Made by a program: the position numbers and the translations under genes | Assembly (NCBI RefSeq): GCF_033118175.1 | Contig: NC_083697.1 | Location: forward strand, 28,308,001 to 28,372,000 | Origin: Dama dama | Lineage: Eukaryota > Chordata > Mammalia > Artiodactyla > Cervidae | Reading direction: 5' to 3' | Length of the DNA stretch: 64,000 nt | Part shown: in pieces, positions 46,911-60,100 of the stretch | Position numbering within the stretch: the first letter of the stretch is position 1 | Layout of the letters: the number at the start of each line of letters is the position of its first letter | The notes under the pieces: generated by a model | What the model was told of the DNA's origin: nothing | What the model saw: only the letters and a program-made list of their open reading frames with translations | Databases searched by the model: none

Positions 46911-48872
46911 CTAATCTTGACTTTTTCTTCATGGGTAAATTATAGCTGCTAAAATTCCAAGAAACACAGTCCCCCATCCACAGCTTCATCCTCCCCCCTA
47001 ACACACACATACACACACACACAAGACAAAAGGAGAAAGGCGTTCTTCTCTGGCCTCTCTGCCTTTATATCAGGAAGGAAACTCTTATCCAATAGTCCCC
47101 AACAGCCTTGCCCACAACTTTCATTGGCAAGAAATGAATCATACTCTGTCCTAAACCAACGGCTGGCAAAGAGGCCTGATGTAACAGGCTGATTTAGACC
47201 AGTTCTAATTTATTCCTAGGGGTGGGGAAGGGAGCCACAGGCATACCTGAACAATGGCTCTTAGGTCGGTGGTAAGTCATGTTGCCACGCTTCGGGAGAT
47301 TAGTGTCTGGCAATTTTCATTTTAGTAAGCCTACAAGTAATATTTTAAACTTTTAATTAAATATATTTGCCCTTGGGTGGAAGGATTTTTTAAAAAGAGA
47401 AGCAGATATCAGATTCCTTCTTCCCCAGGGATAATTTCCCTTTATTCCTTATGAGAAGTAATATGTTACTTCATGATGTTTCAATCAAGTCACCCTATCA
47501 GTTAACCAAATAGAATAGTAGTTGTTTTCTTTTGATAAATTGGTCTCATGTGGTTGGCACACTTAATACTTTCTAATAAGGGAGTTCTTATTCAAGGAGA
47601 TATTCTGAGTCTTTTCAGTAATTGGCAACGACATTTTAAGCCCTTCTCTTCACTTGATCTGAGCTTCTCACTGATGAGAAATGAACATTAGATCAGAGTT
47701 GGTTAGCAGAGTCCAGAAATTAGAAAGTTTTGATATGTTCTACATGGAAATACTGTATGAGATGGAAACGCTATGCTTTTAACACATAAATGGGTGGAAC
47801 ACCAAAGGTAGATTTTTATGATAATCATTATGGAGTACTTAGTGAATAGAGATACTTTTTCAAATGCATGAATACAACATATAGAGTACTCCAGCAGTAT
47901 ATGTAGATTCTCAACACAATGTTGGCCTGTCCATACCGCAGACAGAAAATAACAAGAACAACCAGTCTTTATCCATGTAATGATTTTTCAGCAGTAATTC
48001 AGTTGATAGCAGTAAGTGTATTTTATTTGAGCATGAACCTATGGACATTTGCAAGTTGAAAGCTCTTTTATTTTTTCTGAAACATTATAGAAAGTACTTC
48101 TAAACATTTATATTAATACAATAACCTGAAAAAAAGACTGATTTAACAAACCTCTTTGTGTATATGGAAGTGTATTTACAGAGTGGTTTTCAAAGTGTGC
48201 TTCACTTGCCAGGAAGAACAAGGGTGAGAGGACAGAGCTCCTTCAACTCCACTTTTATCTACCCCATTTGTTGGACTTCAGGATAAGGTTTCATTTGATA
48301 AAGGATCTCTGACCTCAAAAATACTTGAAAACTGCTGTAGAGGATTCTAGGCAGTTTCCTCATCTTCTTTGAAAACTGCAGAAACAAAAAAATTATCTTA
48401 TATTGTGGCAGGTGGGATTCAGTTACCTAAAATCAAATTACCAGATTCTATCTATGAAACATATTATTACCAAGGGAAGTTGTACCATTTTCCTTTCTCT
48501 AAAGCTCCAAGAATTGCCCAAATTCTTTTTAAATGTGTTTTAAATTACATTTTAAAATCTTATTGTAAAAATACTAACAATAAAGAAACAGAATAAAAAT
48601 AAAATTCCACCAATTCCATTTCCTTCCCCAAAGGCAACTACTGTTAACAGACAGTACTGTTCATATTCTTGATCTACTATTCTTAACCTTCAGTTTCCTC
48701 TCAAGTTTGGAGGAACGGCTAAAGATGTTGTTCCTTTGAAATCCATGGTTCTGTGATTTTGGTGGCATATGTGCCTAATACTGCAAAATAAATCTCAAAG
48801 TAAACTAACATAGTTTCTGAGTATGTGCATCAGTCCTGGAGGAAATTCTGTATACCGGGAATGCTAAAAAGG
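46911..48872. other. SLC9B2 intron 1, no element recognised
   Basis: AT-rich intron. A short impure CA run lies near 47003-47022. Nothing else is recognised. Confidence 0.5.
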
Positions 48873-49060
48873 AGGCTTCCCTGATGGCTCAGACGGTAAT
48901 GAATCTGCCTGCGGTGCAGGAGACCTGGGTTTGAAGTTGGGAAGATCCCCTGGAGAAGGGGATAGATACCCCACCAGTATTCTTGCCTGTAGAATCCCAT
49001 GGACTGAGGAGCCTGGTGAGCTACAGTGCATGGGATCACAAAGAACTGGACAACTAACAC
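48873..49060 (+). mobile_element. Bov-tA SINE
   Basis: aggcttccctgatggctcag to tcacaaagaactggacaact, with small deletions. Confidence 0.9.
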
Positions 49061-50087
49061 TTTCACTTTCTGAAGAGAGACATGAGTAGCCAATAGCCTT
49101 TGCATGTGTTTTTAGAAAATACGTGACCTGCTAACCTACAAATAAGTGGGCAGTCACAGTGCTCCTAACAGTCCTGACCTTGGGCTTAGGTCATGCCTCA
49201 TTCTTCTACTGAAATCTGTATTTGAGACAGAAAAATTTGATTAACATTTTTTACTGAATTTATGAAATTTATAAAATTTTACCATTTGATGAAAAATGTG
49301 TGTTTTTCTTGTATGGTTTACAGATTGTGTATCAGTCTGAATAAAGTAAAAGCCTGATTGAGAAACAGGAAAAACGTCTTTTTCTGTGTGTGGGACCTTT
49401 TAGTATTTATCTAAAGTATACCTTGCCTTTGTAGTTCTCAGTGTGATTCTGTGATATACAAAAATCTCTCAAACCATCTCATTTGAACTGGATTTTTTAA
49501 ATGGAAGTTCCTTAATTCTTAAAATCTTAAGTCATGTTTAAGGGTGAGTTATCACCTGCCAGTTAACTGATCATTCAAAATATATAAACAATATTTGTCA
49601 AGAGAATAAAATAAAAGTTCTTATTTATTTTGTTACCAATGGTGTGCAATTTAAATGGATTAGTAAAAAAGTTTTGTTTTTAAAAAATTTGTTTGTAACA
49701 TTTATAACATTGGAAAAAAGTAAAGCTGAACATAATATGATAGAACGTTTAAATATTTTTATTTGCTTGTAAATTGTGTTTTCAAACTTATAATAAACTA
49801 TAGGTATGTATGAGTAAAATAATGTAGTGATTTAGTAGAAATGACATAAAGTCAGAGATACAGATTAAAGAACTATCGCATTTCACAAATTTTTATCATT
49901 TTTCTATGGAGCCTGGTAGATATTAGCTGTATTCATTAGCGAAAATTATTTAGTTTCTCTAGGCTTTAACTTTCTTATTTAAATATGAAAGATATCAGAC
50001 AAGGTAATTTCTAAAGGCCTTCCCAACTTTTCTTATTCCATCAAACTATGAGCAACTTTGAGTTACTTAGAACCCATCTGCATATGT

Positions 50088-50305
50088 GCGCACTCAGTCA
50101 GTTCAGTTGTGTCTGACTCTTTGTGACCCCATGGACTGTAGCCTGCCAAGCTCCTCTGTCCATGGGATTTTCCAGGCAAGAATACTGGATTAAGTTGCCA
50201 TTTCCTCCTCCAGGGAACCTTCCCAACCCAGGATCAAACCCATGTCTCTTGAGGCTCCTGTATTAGCAGGTGGATTCTTTACCACTGAGCCATTTGGGAA
50301 GCCTG
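50088..50305 (-). mobile_element. Bov-tA SINE (antisense)
   Basis: gttgtgtctgactctttgtg to ggtggattctttaccactga. Confidence 0.92.
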
Positions 50306-50455
50306 AGAAGCCATTGTGTTTCTCCATATTTCCTCACTTTAAAATTTTTCCATTTCAGACACCCAGCATCTCAGAATAGTTCTAAATAACTCTTTTGAAA
50401 CTTCACTGAGCCCAAAGACTTTTAAAGACTTCCATGAATACAAAAAACAGTTAGG

Positions 50456-50640
50456 GGGACTTCTCTGGTGATCCAGTGGCTAAGGCTCCGCCCTCCCAAT
50501 GCAGAGGGCCTGGGTTCCATCCCTGGTCTGGGAACTAGATCCCACATGCCACAACTAAGAGTTTGCATGCCCGCAACTAAAGATCAAAATTCCCGAGTGC
50601 CATAGCTAAGACCTGGAGCAGCCAAATAAATAAGTAAATA
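50456..50640 (+). mobile_element. CHR-type SINE
   Basis: gggacttctctggtgatcca, ggttccatccctggtctggg, cacatgccacaactaagagt and an (AAAT)-rich tail. Confidence 0.78.
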
Positions 50641-51814
50641 TTATAAGAGAAATTAAGGTCCTTTAAATGTAGTATTTCATTTAATTAGTATCATTAAAGA
50701 AGAAAACGTTTCACTTAATTTTCTGAGTAATGGATACCTATTTTATTAAATGCTAAATTTTTATTTCTTTTAACATTATCTTTAAAGAAAACCGCTAAGC
50801 TGTACTGTATATTTTAGTGCCTTTTAAAACTAAACATTTCCACATACATTATTTTCTTTTCATTTTCATGAAAATGTAAAAACATCTTTCTAAACACATG
50901 TTAGTATACAGGGGCTCCTTCAGGGCCAATTTGGGTATGAAAATTTTTACTGAGAACTTAAAGTTCTCAGTAAGGCAAGTAAGGCAAGTTTCAGAAAGCC
51001 AGCTGGTAAGAAATTTATTGGTTCACCTAACTGAAAAGCAGCTGTTCCCAGATGCATCAACCATGTAATTGTTAATTTAGAGCTTTCTCTTTTTGACTTT
51101 CCATAGTAAGACCCTGCTTGCCTTGTGGCTAGTTACTTCATACTTTAGAAGGCTTTTCTTGTACCAAGGATTGTCATCAGCGAGCCTGGGCTTGGCATCC
51201 CCAACAGAAAGAAAGCTCTTTCTTAGTGGCTCCACTAAACACCCTAAATCTGACTCTCATTTGCCAGGTATGGGTCACATGTTCATGCCTGAACCTGTCA
51301 AGGTCACCAGGGAAGAGGTTCCCTCATTGGCCAAGGCTGTCCTCATTTCTGGAGCACTGGGGGAGCATGGGGATTGGGAAGGGTAGCATAACAGTCTCAC
51401 ATGAACCGTACAGAGACGGAATAGAGGAGGCGTGGATTCCACAAGAGAAAATTAGTGTGCTCTTACCAAAAGCAATGGAGAAACATGTGTGGCTGGCCAA
51501 AACTGTGAATATCCCTTGTGGAAAAGATATTTATCCTCACATTTTATAGCATCTAATCACTGCTCAGGAGTTGTTATGGAGTTCTACTCATGAGAAAGGT
51601 GAAGAAATGGCAGTAGTGAGTGTTACACCCCCTAACCAAGAAGTTGGCCTTGAAAGAAAGACGTTAAAAGCATGATCAAAGAAAGTCAATGGGATTATGT
51701 TGTCAGTTCTTCAAGACTGGGGAGACTTTGTTCTGCTATAATAGGAAAAGCAAAAAGAATCTTAGAGATTTGTGATAATTAGGAAGGAAGAGTATGAGTG
51801 GATAATAACCAATA

Positions 51815-51960
51815 CTGTTGAATGCCTACCATGTGCATGGTTGGAACTACTCTTGTCTCCATTTTTTGGATAGGGAAGTCCTTACAAAGAGGCTAAGAAA
51901 TTTGGTATATGAGGGAGCTGGACTTCAGACCCAGGTTTGTCCAAATCCAGAGCCAGTAGG
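51815..51960 (-). repeat. MIR/L2-like old repeat
   Basis: tgcctaccatgtgcatggtt, gatagggaagtccttacaaa and ggacttcagacccaggtttg; diverged. Confidence 0.45.
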
Positions 51961-52224
51961 CCTCATCACTTACTATATTAGGGGGTCATTCTCAACAGAA
52001 GGTGAAGGCCAAGTACCCTGGTTCAGGATACAGAGTCCTAACTCTCCAACCTCATCTCCCCGTTACTCACAGCCTCCCACCACATGCTTCAAGAGTTTTC
52101 CCTTACATTCCACTGGCATTTATGCCTCTGTGCCTGTAAGACAAGGGTTCTCTGAACTCACATTTTCCTGTCAAAATGCCATTCTTTCTCACTATGAATC
52201 TAAATTTTAAAGTATTTAAATTGT

Positions 52225-52306
52225 AAAACCTATATATACATATATAATATATCTTTTATATATGTGTATTTATTATATAAATATAATTTATTATATATAG
52301 TTTATG
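52225..52306. repeat. AT-rich simple repeat
   Basis: TATA/ATATAT-rich low-complexity run at the 3' side of the antisense SINE. Confidence 0.8.
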
Positions 52307-52307
52307 T

Positions 52308-52535
52308 TGCTGTTTAGATGCTAAGTCATATCGTGCCCTTTTGGAACCCCGTGGACTGTAGCCTGCCAGGCTCCTCTGTCCATGGGATTCTCCCAAGAAT
52401 ACTGGCAAGAATACTGAAATGGGTTGCCATTTCCTCTTCCAGGGGATCTCCCTGACCCAGGGATTGAACCCTCGTCTCCTGTATGTGTCTCCTGCATTAC
52501 AGGCAGATTCTTTACCACTGAGCAGCAGGGAAGCA
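52308..52535 (-). mobile_element. Bov-tA SINE (antisense)
   Basis: ggaaccccgtggactgtagc to ttacaggcagattctttacc. It contains a small local duplication (aagaatactggcaagaatac). Confidence 0.9.
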
Positions 52536-53994
52536 TTATATAATATATAATAAAAAATCAGACTGAAGCTTTTTGAGATGCCATTGTGGCCAACATTGTG
52601 TTTTGTGAGGAAGAAAAATGGTGGTGATGGTTGTGATGGTGGAAAGAATATAATTTTCTTTGAAATTTTAAATGCAAACATCTTGCATTTTGTTAAACAG
52701 GGAATGACTCCTTGAGGCAGGGGTCCTGATTAATCCTTGGTCATGAATGTCTACCACATATTAGACACTTCTGTGTATATTGACTTAGATTTTCCCTTCT
52801 CTCACATAATTTTCTCTTTGGTTCTGTCAAACTTATAGTTTGTACCTCTATTATAATACTCATCATACTTGTTGCATTAGTAATAAGTTTTGTTAATAGA
52901 AAAAAAAAATTTGACTGATAGTGATTTATACAATTACTCCAAAGCTTGGCAGTCCAAGACTGACGCAACAACTCATGATGTCATCAAGGAACCAGCTCCT
53001 CCTTACTTGTCTACTATCCTGGGTATAGGAATTTCTATTCTCATGGTTGAATGATGGCTGTTGGCCCTCCAAGTAGTATATCGACATTCTGAGAAGGAGA
53101 AAGAAATATGAGAGGGCAAAGAGTAAACGGTATCATCCTCAAAAGGCCTTTTCATTTGTTTGGGAATGAAATTCCTCCTCAGGGACTCCCACTGATATCT
53201 CATTACATGGAAGTATGACACGTGGGCACCTCTAGCTGCAGAAGTAGATAGGAATTGGAATATTTGGCTTTTCAGCCTATATAGCAGGGGAGGCCAAGGG
53301 AGAAGAGACTGAAGCGGGTGTTTATGAAACCAATTATAGGTCTGCCCTATCAGTTTTTTTAGTTACTTCGTATAAGTGATTTTTGGAGGGGCGGGTGTAT
53401 TGTAAGCCTATAGAAAACAAAGGATGTGTTTTGGTAATATTTGCATTATCCAAGTGACTATCAAGAGACTGTCCTAACACTTATTAGTGTCTAAAACATT
53501 GTGGCTGCTCCATCTTGTGTTGTATTTTTTTTTTTTTACTTTAATTTTGAAATAAGAACTAAGCAGGAATGAGTGACTGTAGTTTCTCTGAATATGATGG
53601 AATCCATAGATTTCTCTTTGGTGCCTCATTTCCTCATGTCAGTATTGTAAAGCTACCTGCCCCTTTTCTGCTTCAAAATGACCTATTAGAGAGGAGAATA
53701 TAACAGAAATATTACTAGGATTATTTGAAGTACAGCTCAGAAAGCAGGGTGGGAAAGAAATCATATAAAAACATGATGGTGAACAAGGGCTTTTTCAAGA
53801 AAGATAAAAAGGTAAAAATTAGGAAAATATATTGTAATAAAAAAAATTCAGTTGAAAGTTAAGAATAGTCTAACCTATTTTAGCCATTCATAAAGGGGAA
53901 AAATAAGTACTTCATTTAAATTGCTCAAATTGCTATTTGAATAATTTATTTAAATCTCACATTGCTATTCTATATCTATACTCTTTCAAAACAG

Positions 53995-54129
53995 ATTTTC
54001 TTCCTCTTCCCTATATCATCTTATTCTTAATTATAAATCATGAGGAATCAAGATAAAAGAGCTGCACACGAAGATTCAGAACCATCCACAGAGGTGAATC
54101 ACACAGCCTCCTCATATCAAGGAAGACAG
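53995..54129 (+). CDS. SLC9B2: SLC9B2 coding exon 1 (start codon exon)
   Basis: The ATG at 54040 opens a 30-codon stretch ending in phase 0 at CAG|gtatga. The 5' border is placed after aaaacag (53994), leaving about 45 bases of 5' UTR; this acceptor has a modest pyrimidine tract, so the border is less certain than the coding part. Confidence 0.88.
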
Positions 54130-57100
54130 GTATGATCAAATGTAAAACATCCCAACCGTTTCCTTAAGGTGGTGACTGTATATTTCCAAATCCTTGACAG
54201 AATTGTATTCTGTTCCTTCTCTGTCACTCAGTTAACAACTCTCTCCATTCTTAAATCCCCAAACTGTTGGTAGGTGTGATTACCAGTTTTCCCAGATAGT
54301 CCGCAGCTGGCCCTACATGGAGAGCCTGTGAGATGCCTTATGTTCCCAGCCTAACCTCTAGAATGATGCTGGTTTCTTCCTCCTCTTTCTTTATTGCTTA
54401 AAATTCAAGTAAATGAATGAATATGAACTTGTTTTCACCACAGATGATTATCTCTTTCTGAATCACTCTGACATATTTAGTAGCTATTGCCTTGAGTTGT
54501 GTTTTAAACAGGCTAATTTTTAAACCCAGTATTGAAAAACATAATGAAATTTTATGTGACTCAATAATGCTGCAAATATTGACTCAGTGGTAAGTACTCC
54601 TTACATAGTTCTTGTTCCAAGCATTCACCAATTAGCTAGTAATGAAGCTGTTTGTTTCTCCTGTAAAATGTTAGCCTTGATTCTAGCAACGGAAATTTGA
54701 TTTGTGATGTGATGGCTCAGTAACTATAAAAAGGTACAGTAAATACATAGTTGTAAGAATTTTTTAATTGCTTTAAACACAGCAGGAAACAGTTATGAAC
54801 CTCAGAGGTATAGATGGAAATGAACCAACAGAAGGAAGCAACTTACTGAATAGCAATGAAAAAGTGCAAGAAACACCAGCTGAGCCAAATCATTTGCAAA
54901 GACGAAGACAAACACATGCTTGCCCTCCACATGGTTTACTGGCTAGAGTAATAACAAATGGTATGTACATGGTAAGGATGAATTCAGAACAACAGGGTAA
55001 AAGATAAGGTTGTTATAATGATTGATTCCAAAATAATACGGCTTAAAGGACAAAAAGACGTTTACTTCTCTCTCACATAAAAACTACAAGGTGAACCACT
55101 TATAATTGTAGGTAACTCTGCTTCATAGCCCTTCAGGGTCCTAGGCTAACAGGCTCTGCCACCTTCAACACAGGGCTTTCAAGAGCGCCTTGTCACCACT
55201 GTTACAGCTAGTAGGAAGAGGGAGAGATCAGAGATCAAACGCATCTACCTTTTCTGTGTCTGAGGGATTTCACAGGGTTATGTAAGGCTTTCAGTGAGAA
55301 AAATGATTGAGAAATCACTTACAAACAGAAAAGCACTACGTAAATGTTAGTTGTTATTACTGTTAAGTAATGCCAGTAATGTTTGAGCAAGCAGCTCAGT
55401 TTTTACTTCCAAATGAATTCATCATTTTTTTAAGTAAAGATCCTAGTGTCCAATTCAGCTTATTGCTGCTCCTAAAATTTGGGGGGTAAGTATTATCTCA
55501 GCACTATTTTGAATGTTGTTAGGGTTGGGATCTATTTGTCTTTTAGGAATGGATGTGGTTTTTGGAGGCAAGTCATACATTATTGTATCAGTTTGGTAAA
55601 TAAATGCATGTCCAGATTCAGTAATGCTGTTTTTGTTCAAAGGGAATGTGTACATATGTATCTATATTATATGTATATTGGAGGATGTGTAATATGGTAG
55701 GAAAAAGGAGAAGGGGATTGAAACTTGTCTATAAACACAAATTTAAAGACAGGTTCAAAAACTTCCTTGAGGGATGACAGTATCATTAGAGTAAATATAT
55801 GGCCTCCCCCAATAAATATGTTGATCTCAAAGTATGTTTACTGAAAAATCAGACTCACTTCTTTATAGTTATACTTCATTTATGAGGTCTGAAAAACATT
55901 TTTATCATTCTCAACTAGGATAGTGGAAGCCAAGCATAATATGTTATACGATACTTCAGGCTCCAGTATGTTTTCAATGAAATTAGGTAAGTTTTTAAAC
56001 TACCTTAAGGAAAAAAAAAATCTCAAAGTTTATCTAAAACTTGTAGAGAAAACCAGGTTCCAAAATATACACTAGTTGAGAAAGCAGTAGATAATGTAAT
56101 AATCTTTCTGTCCTTTTTGTTATTTTTTTTTTTAACTTTCTCTGTTCAAGTTATGGCACACTTCTAGTTAAAACATTTAAGTCTCCAACAAGTCCCAAAG
56201 ATAAAGTTACAGTACAAAAAACATGGATTGCACTTCGGGCAGGGTATACATGAATGGTGTGATTTGGAGACTGATTTTGGTTGTTTAAGATGAGGGGTTT
56301 GGAGGAGATAGTTGTTGTTTGTTTTTGTGGGTTTTTTTGTTTGTTTGTTTTTTCAGCTGCATGGCTTGCAGGATCTTAGTTCCCTGACCAGGGATTGAAC
56401 CCGGGCCACAGCAGTGAAAGCGCCAGTCCTTACCACTGGATCTCCCAGAATTCCCTTGGAGACTAATTGTTTAAAAGTCTGTAATCATTGTCTATAAAGC
56501 TGCCTGAGAAATGAGGATTCATCATATATAAACAGCTCTCATTTATGTTCTTGTACTACTGCTCCGGAGGCTGACAAGATTGCTTTAAAGCAATCAGTAC
56601 ACAAAGTATTCAATACACAAAGTATTCTTCTTAAAGGAGTAAATCTTACAAAGTATTCAGTACACAAAGTATTCTTCTTAAAGGAGTAAATCTTACATGG
56701 GAAAATATTATTTTTCAAAAGTATAGATAGTAAATTATTAACCGAATGAAACATGATTCAGAGAAACCTTAGGAATGTACATTTACTATGTATTTAGAAC
56801 TTCATTATGAATATAATGGAAAGAAAAAAGAAAGGAAAAGGAAAATTATAGGGTTTTTTTTTTTTAAAGTAGTATCAAAGTAAAAAAACTCTTAATTCTA
56901 CCTTTCAGAATTTAGTATAAAACTGGGTTTTTGCTGTGATAAAATAAAATTAATAGCTGGCAATTCCTACTTTCCCATTATACTTCCAAAACTGTTAGAA
57001 ATTTCAGTCCCTATAACTGGTTGGGAAATTCTGAAGGCCTATTTGTTATCTTGTAATAGCATCATAAACCTAGAAAACCTGGAACAATTATGTAGGGGTT

Positions 57101-60100
57101 TTAAAAGGGGGACGTTGGACTTGATCTCTAGCAGTGTGTAGATAAGGCTCAAGGAACGATCCTCTAATTTATACCAATGAAAACATCTAAAAACAATAAG
57201 TCTTTTTAAATATACCTTTTATCTGACAAGAAAACAGGAAGTCATCAGACCCCGAAACCGAAGTATAATTAGGAGAGATGAACACTTAGCTGGCCTTCAC
57301 TCCAGAGGCTTTTGGAAAACACCAGTGAACTTGAGATTCATTTTGAGAACTGTGAGGATACAGGAGGCTTTGCTAGAGCCTGCCCAGGTTGGGAAGAGTA
57401 TCATAGGAGAAGTCATTTTCCCTCACCCAAAACTGGAACCAGTGTGATGGTGTATATGAGGTAAACCTGCCCTGCATAGGGGCCCAGTCACTAAACCTGT
57501 CTGTCTAAACTGTAGTGCTGGCTGGGGGAGGGGAGAGTCTCCCCTAAAAATGGGTAACTTCATTCTGATTTGTGCTCCAAATTCACAGACAAGAACCTCA
57601 AGCTGAAAATATATGTAAAAGTGGTCCCAGATTGTAGTGTCTAATGGTTGAAGCAAATACAGATCCTATCTGGGAAAACTCATTTAACCTAAGGCTCCAA
57701 CAATTCCCAAAGATAAAGTTCCAAGGATGAGTTCATTGTTGCAAGAAAACAAACAAACAACAACAACAAAATCACAAACAAATGCACAAGGAAACATTTC
57801 AAACTTTTTCATTATCAGAAAATAGAATATAAAATATTTCTGATATCTACAAAGGAGTTAAAGAAGAAATAGCAAATATGACTATAAAACATATAACTCT
57901 GTAAAAATGAACAGATTTTACTAAGAACCAAATTAAAATTCTAGAAATGAAAAATAATTAAAAGTTAAAACAGTAAATGGATTAGACAGCAGAGTAAGTG
58001 AAAAGCAAATTGGTTAACTAGCAAATAGATCTCTACAGTGCAAAACACAAAGATGGGAAATGTGAAACTAGGGTTAGTAATGTGAAGCGGGTATAAACAT
58101 TTAGTCATAGTTCCAGAAACAGAGACTAGGAGGAATGAGGGAGATAAAATATTTGAAATACAGAATTTTCCAGAACTGATAAAAAGGATAAATCCTAAGC
58201 AAACCAAAAGGAAGCCATTCCTTAATGTATACTGAAATTGCAGAAAATCAAAGGAAAAGAAAGATCTTAAAAACAACCAAAGAAAAAGAATTCCCTAAAA
58301 GAGATAAAATTAGGCTTAAAAAAAATAATGAAAGACAGAAAACCAAAGAGTAATATTTTCAAGGGACTGAAAGTGACTCTCGACTTAGAATCGTATACCT
58401 GGAAAAGCTATCTCCTAAGAATGAGAATAAAGATAATTCCAGATAAATAAAACTAAAAATTTGCTATCAACACATCTTCATAAGAAATAGAGCATGCTCT
58501 GCTACATGAATTAGTTTATTAGTTCAGTCAGTTCAGTTACTCAGTTGTGTCTGACTCTTTGTGACCCCATGGACTGCAGCACGCCAGGCTTCCCTCTCCA
58601 TCACCAACTCCAGGAGCTTACTCAAACTCATGTCCACAGAGTCAGTGATGCCTTCCAACCATCTCATTCTCTGCCGTCCCCTTCTCCTGCCTTCAATCTT
58701 TCCCAGCATCAGGCTCTTTTCCAGTGAGTCGGTTCTTCGCATCAGGTGGCCAAAGTATTGGAGTTTCAGCTTCAGCATCAGTCCTTCCAATGAATATTCA
58801 GGACCAACTTCCTTTAGGATGGACTGGTTGGATCTCCTTGCAGTCAAAGGGACTCTCAAGAGCCTTCTCCAACACCACAGTTCAAAAGCATCAATTCTTC
58901 GGCACTTGGCTTTCTTTACAGTCCAACTCTCACATGACTACTGGAAAAACCATAGCTTTGACTAATCAGACCTTTGTTGGTAATGTCTCTGCTTTTTAAT
59001 ATGCTGTCTAGATTGGTCGTAAGTTTTCTCCCAAGGAGCAAGCGTCTTAATTTCATGACTGCAGTCGCCATCTGCAGTGATTTTGGAGCCCAAAAAAGTA
59101 AGTCTGTCGCTGTTCCCATTGTTTCCCCCTCTGTTTGCCAGAAGTGATGGGACCAGATGCCATGGTCTTAGTTTTCTGAATATTGAGTTTTAACCTAACT
59201 TTTTCACTCTCCTCTTTCACTTTCACTTTCATCAAGAGGCTCTTTAGTTCTTCACTTTCTGACATAAGGATGGTATCATCTGCATATCTGAGGTTATTGA
59301 TATTTCTCCTGGCAATCTTGATTCCAGCTTGTGCTTCCTCCAGCCCAGCATTTCTCATGATGTACTCTGCATATAAGTTAAATAAGCAGGGTGGCAATAT
59401 ATAGCCTTGACATACTCCTTTCCCGATTTGAAACCAGTCTCCTGTTCCATGTCCAATTCTAACTGTTGCTTCTTGACCTGCATATACATTTCTCAGGAGG
59501 CAGATAAGTTGGCCTGGTATTCCCATCTCTTTAAGAATTTTCCAGAGTTTGTTGTGATCCACACAGTTAAAGGCTTTGGCATAGTCAATAAAGCAGAAGT
59601 AGATGTTTTTCTGGAACTCTCTTGCTTTCTCAGTGACCCAATGGATGTTGGCAATTTGATCTCTGAATTAGTTTATATACAATGGCAAATAGGTAATTGT
59701 GTTGCTGTAATATGGAGTTTGCATTCTTGTATATAATTTTTCCTGGCATATTAGTATTTAACATGATCGAGCAATGGCAGATTAAGTATGAAGTGAAAGA
59801 TCAGGTATTACAATTATAAAGCTTTACTAACTTTAAAGATAAAACATTTTAAAAAGCTGAACATCCTGTGTAAGTTCCTTCTTTTCAGGCAGTTGGCTGT
59901 TCTCTTAGGGACTCAAACACTTAAACTTGCCACGATGTTAAGGTATCTAATGAGACCACAAGTCGATGAAGAATTTGTCAACAGTTAAAAAAATTAACAA
60001 CAACAAACCATTTGATTAATGGAAAAGACTACAGTCTGGGTCAGATTTTGGTGGAACTGCTCTCTATCTAGAGCAAATGCTTTCAAGATTCTACATCTGA

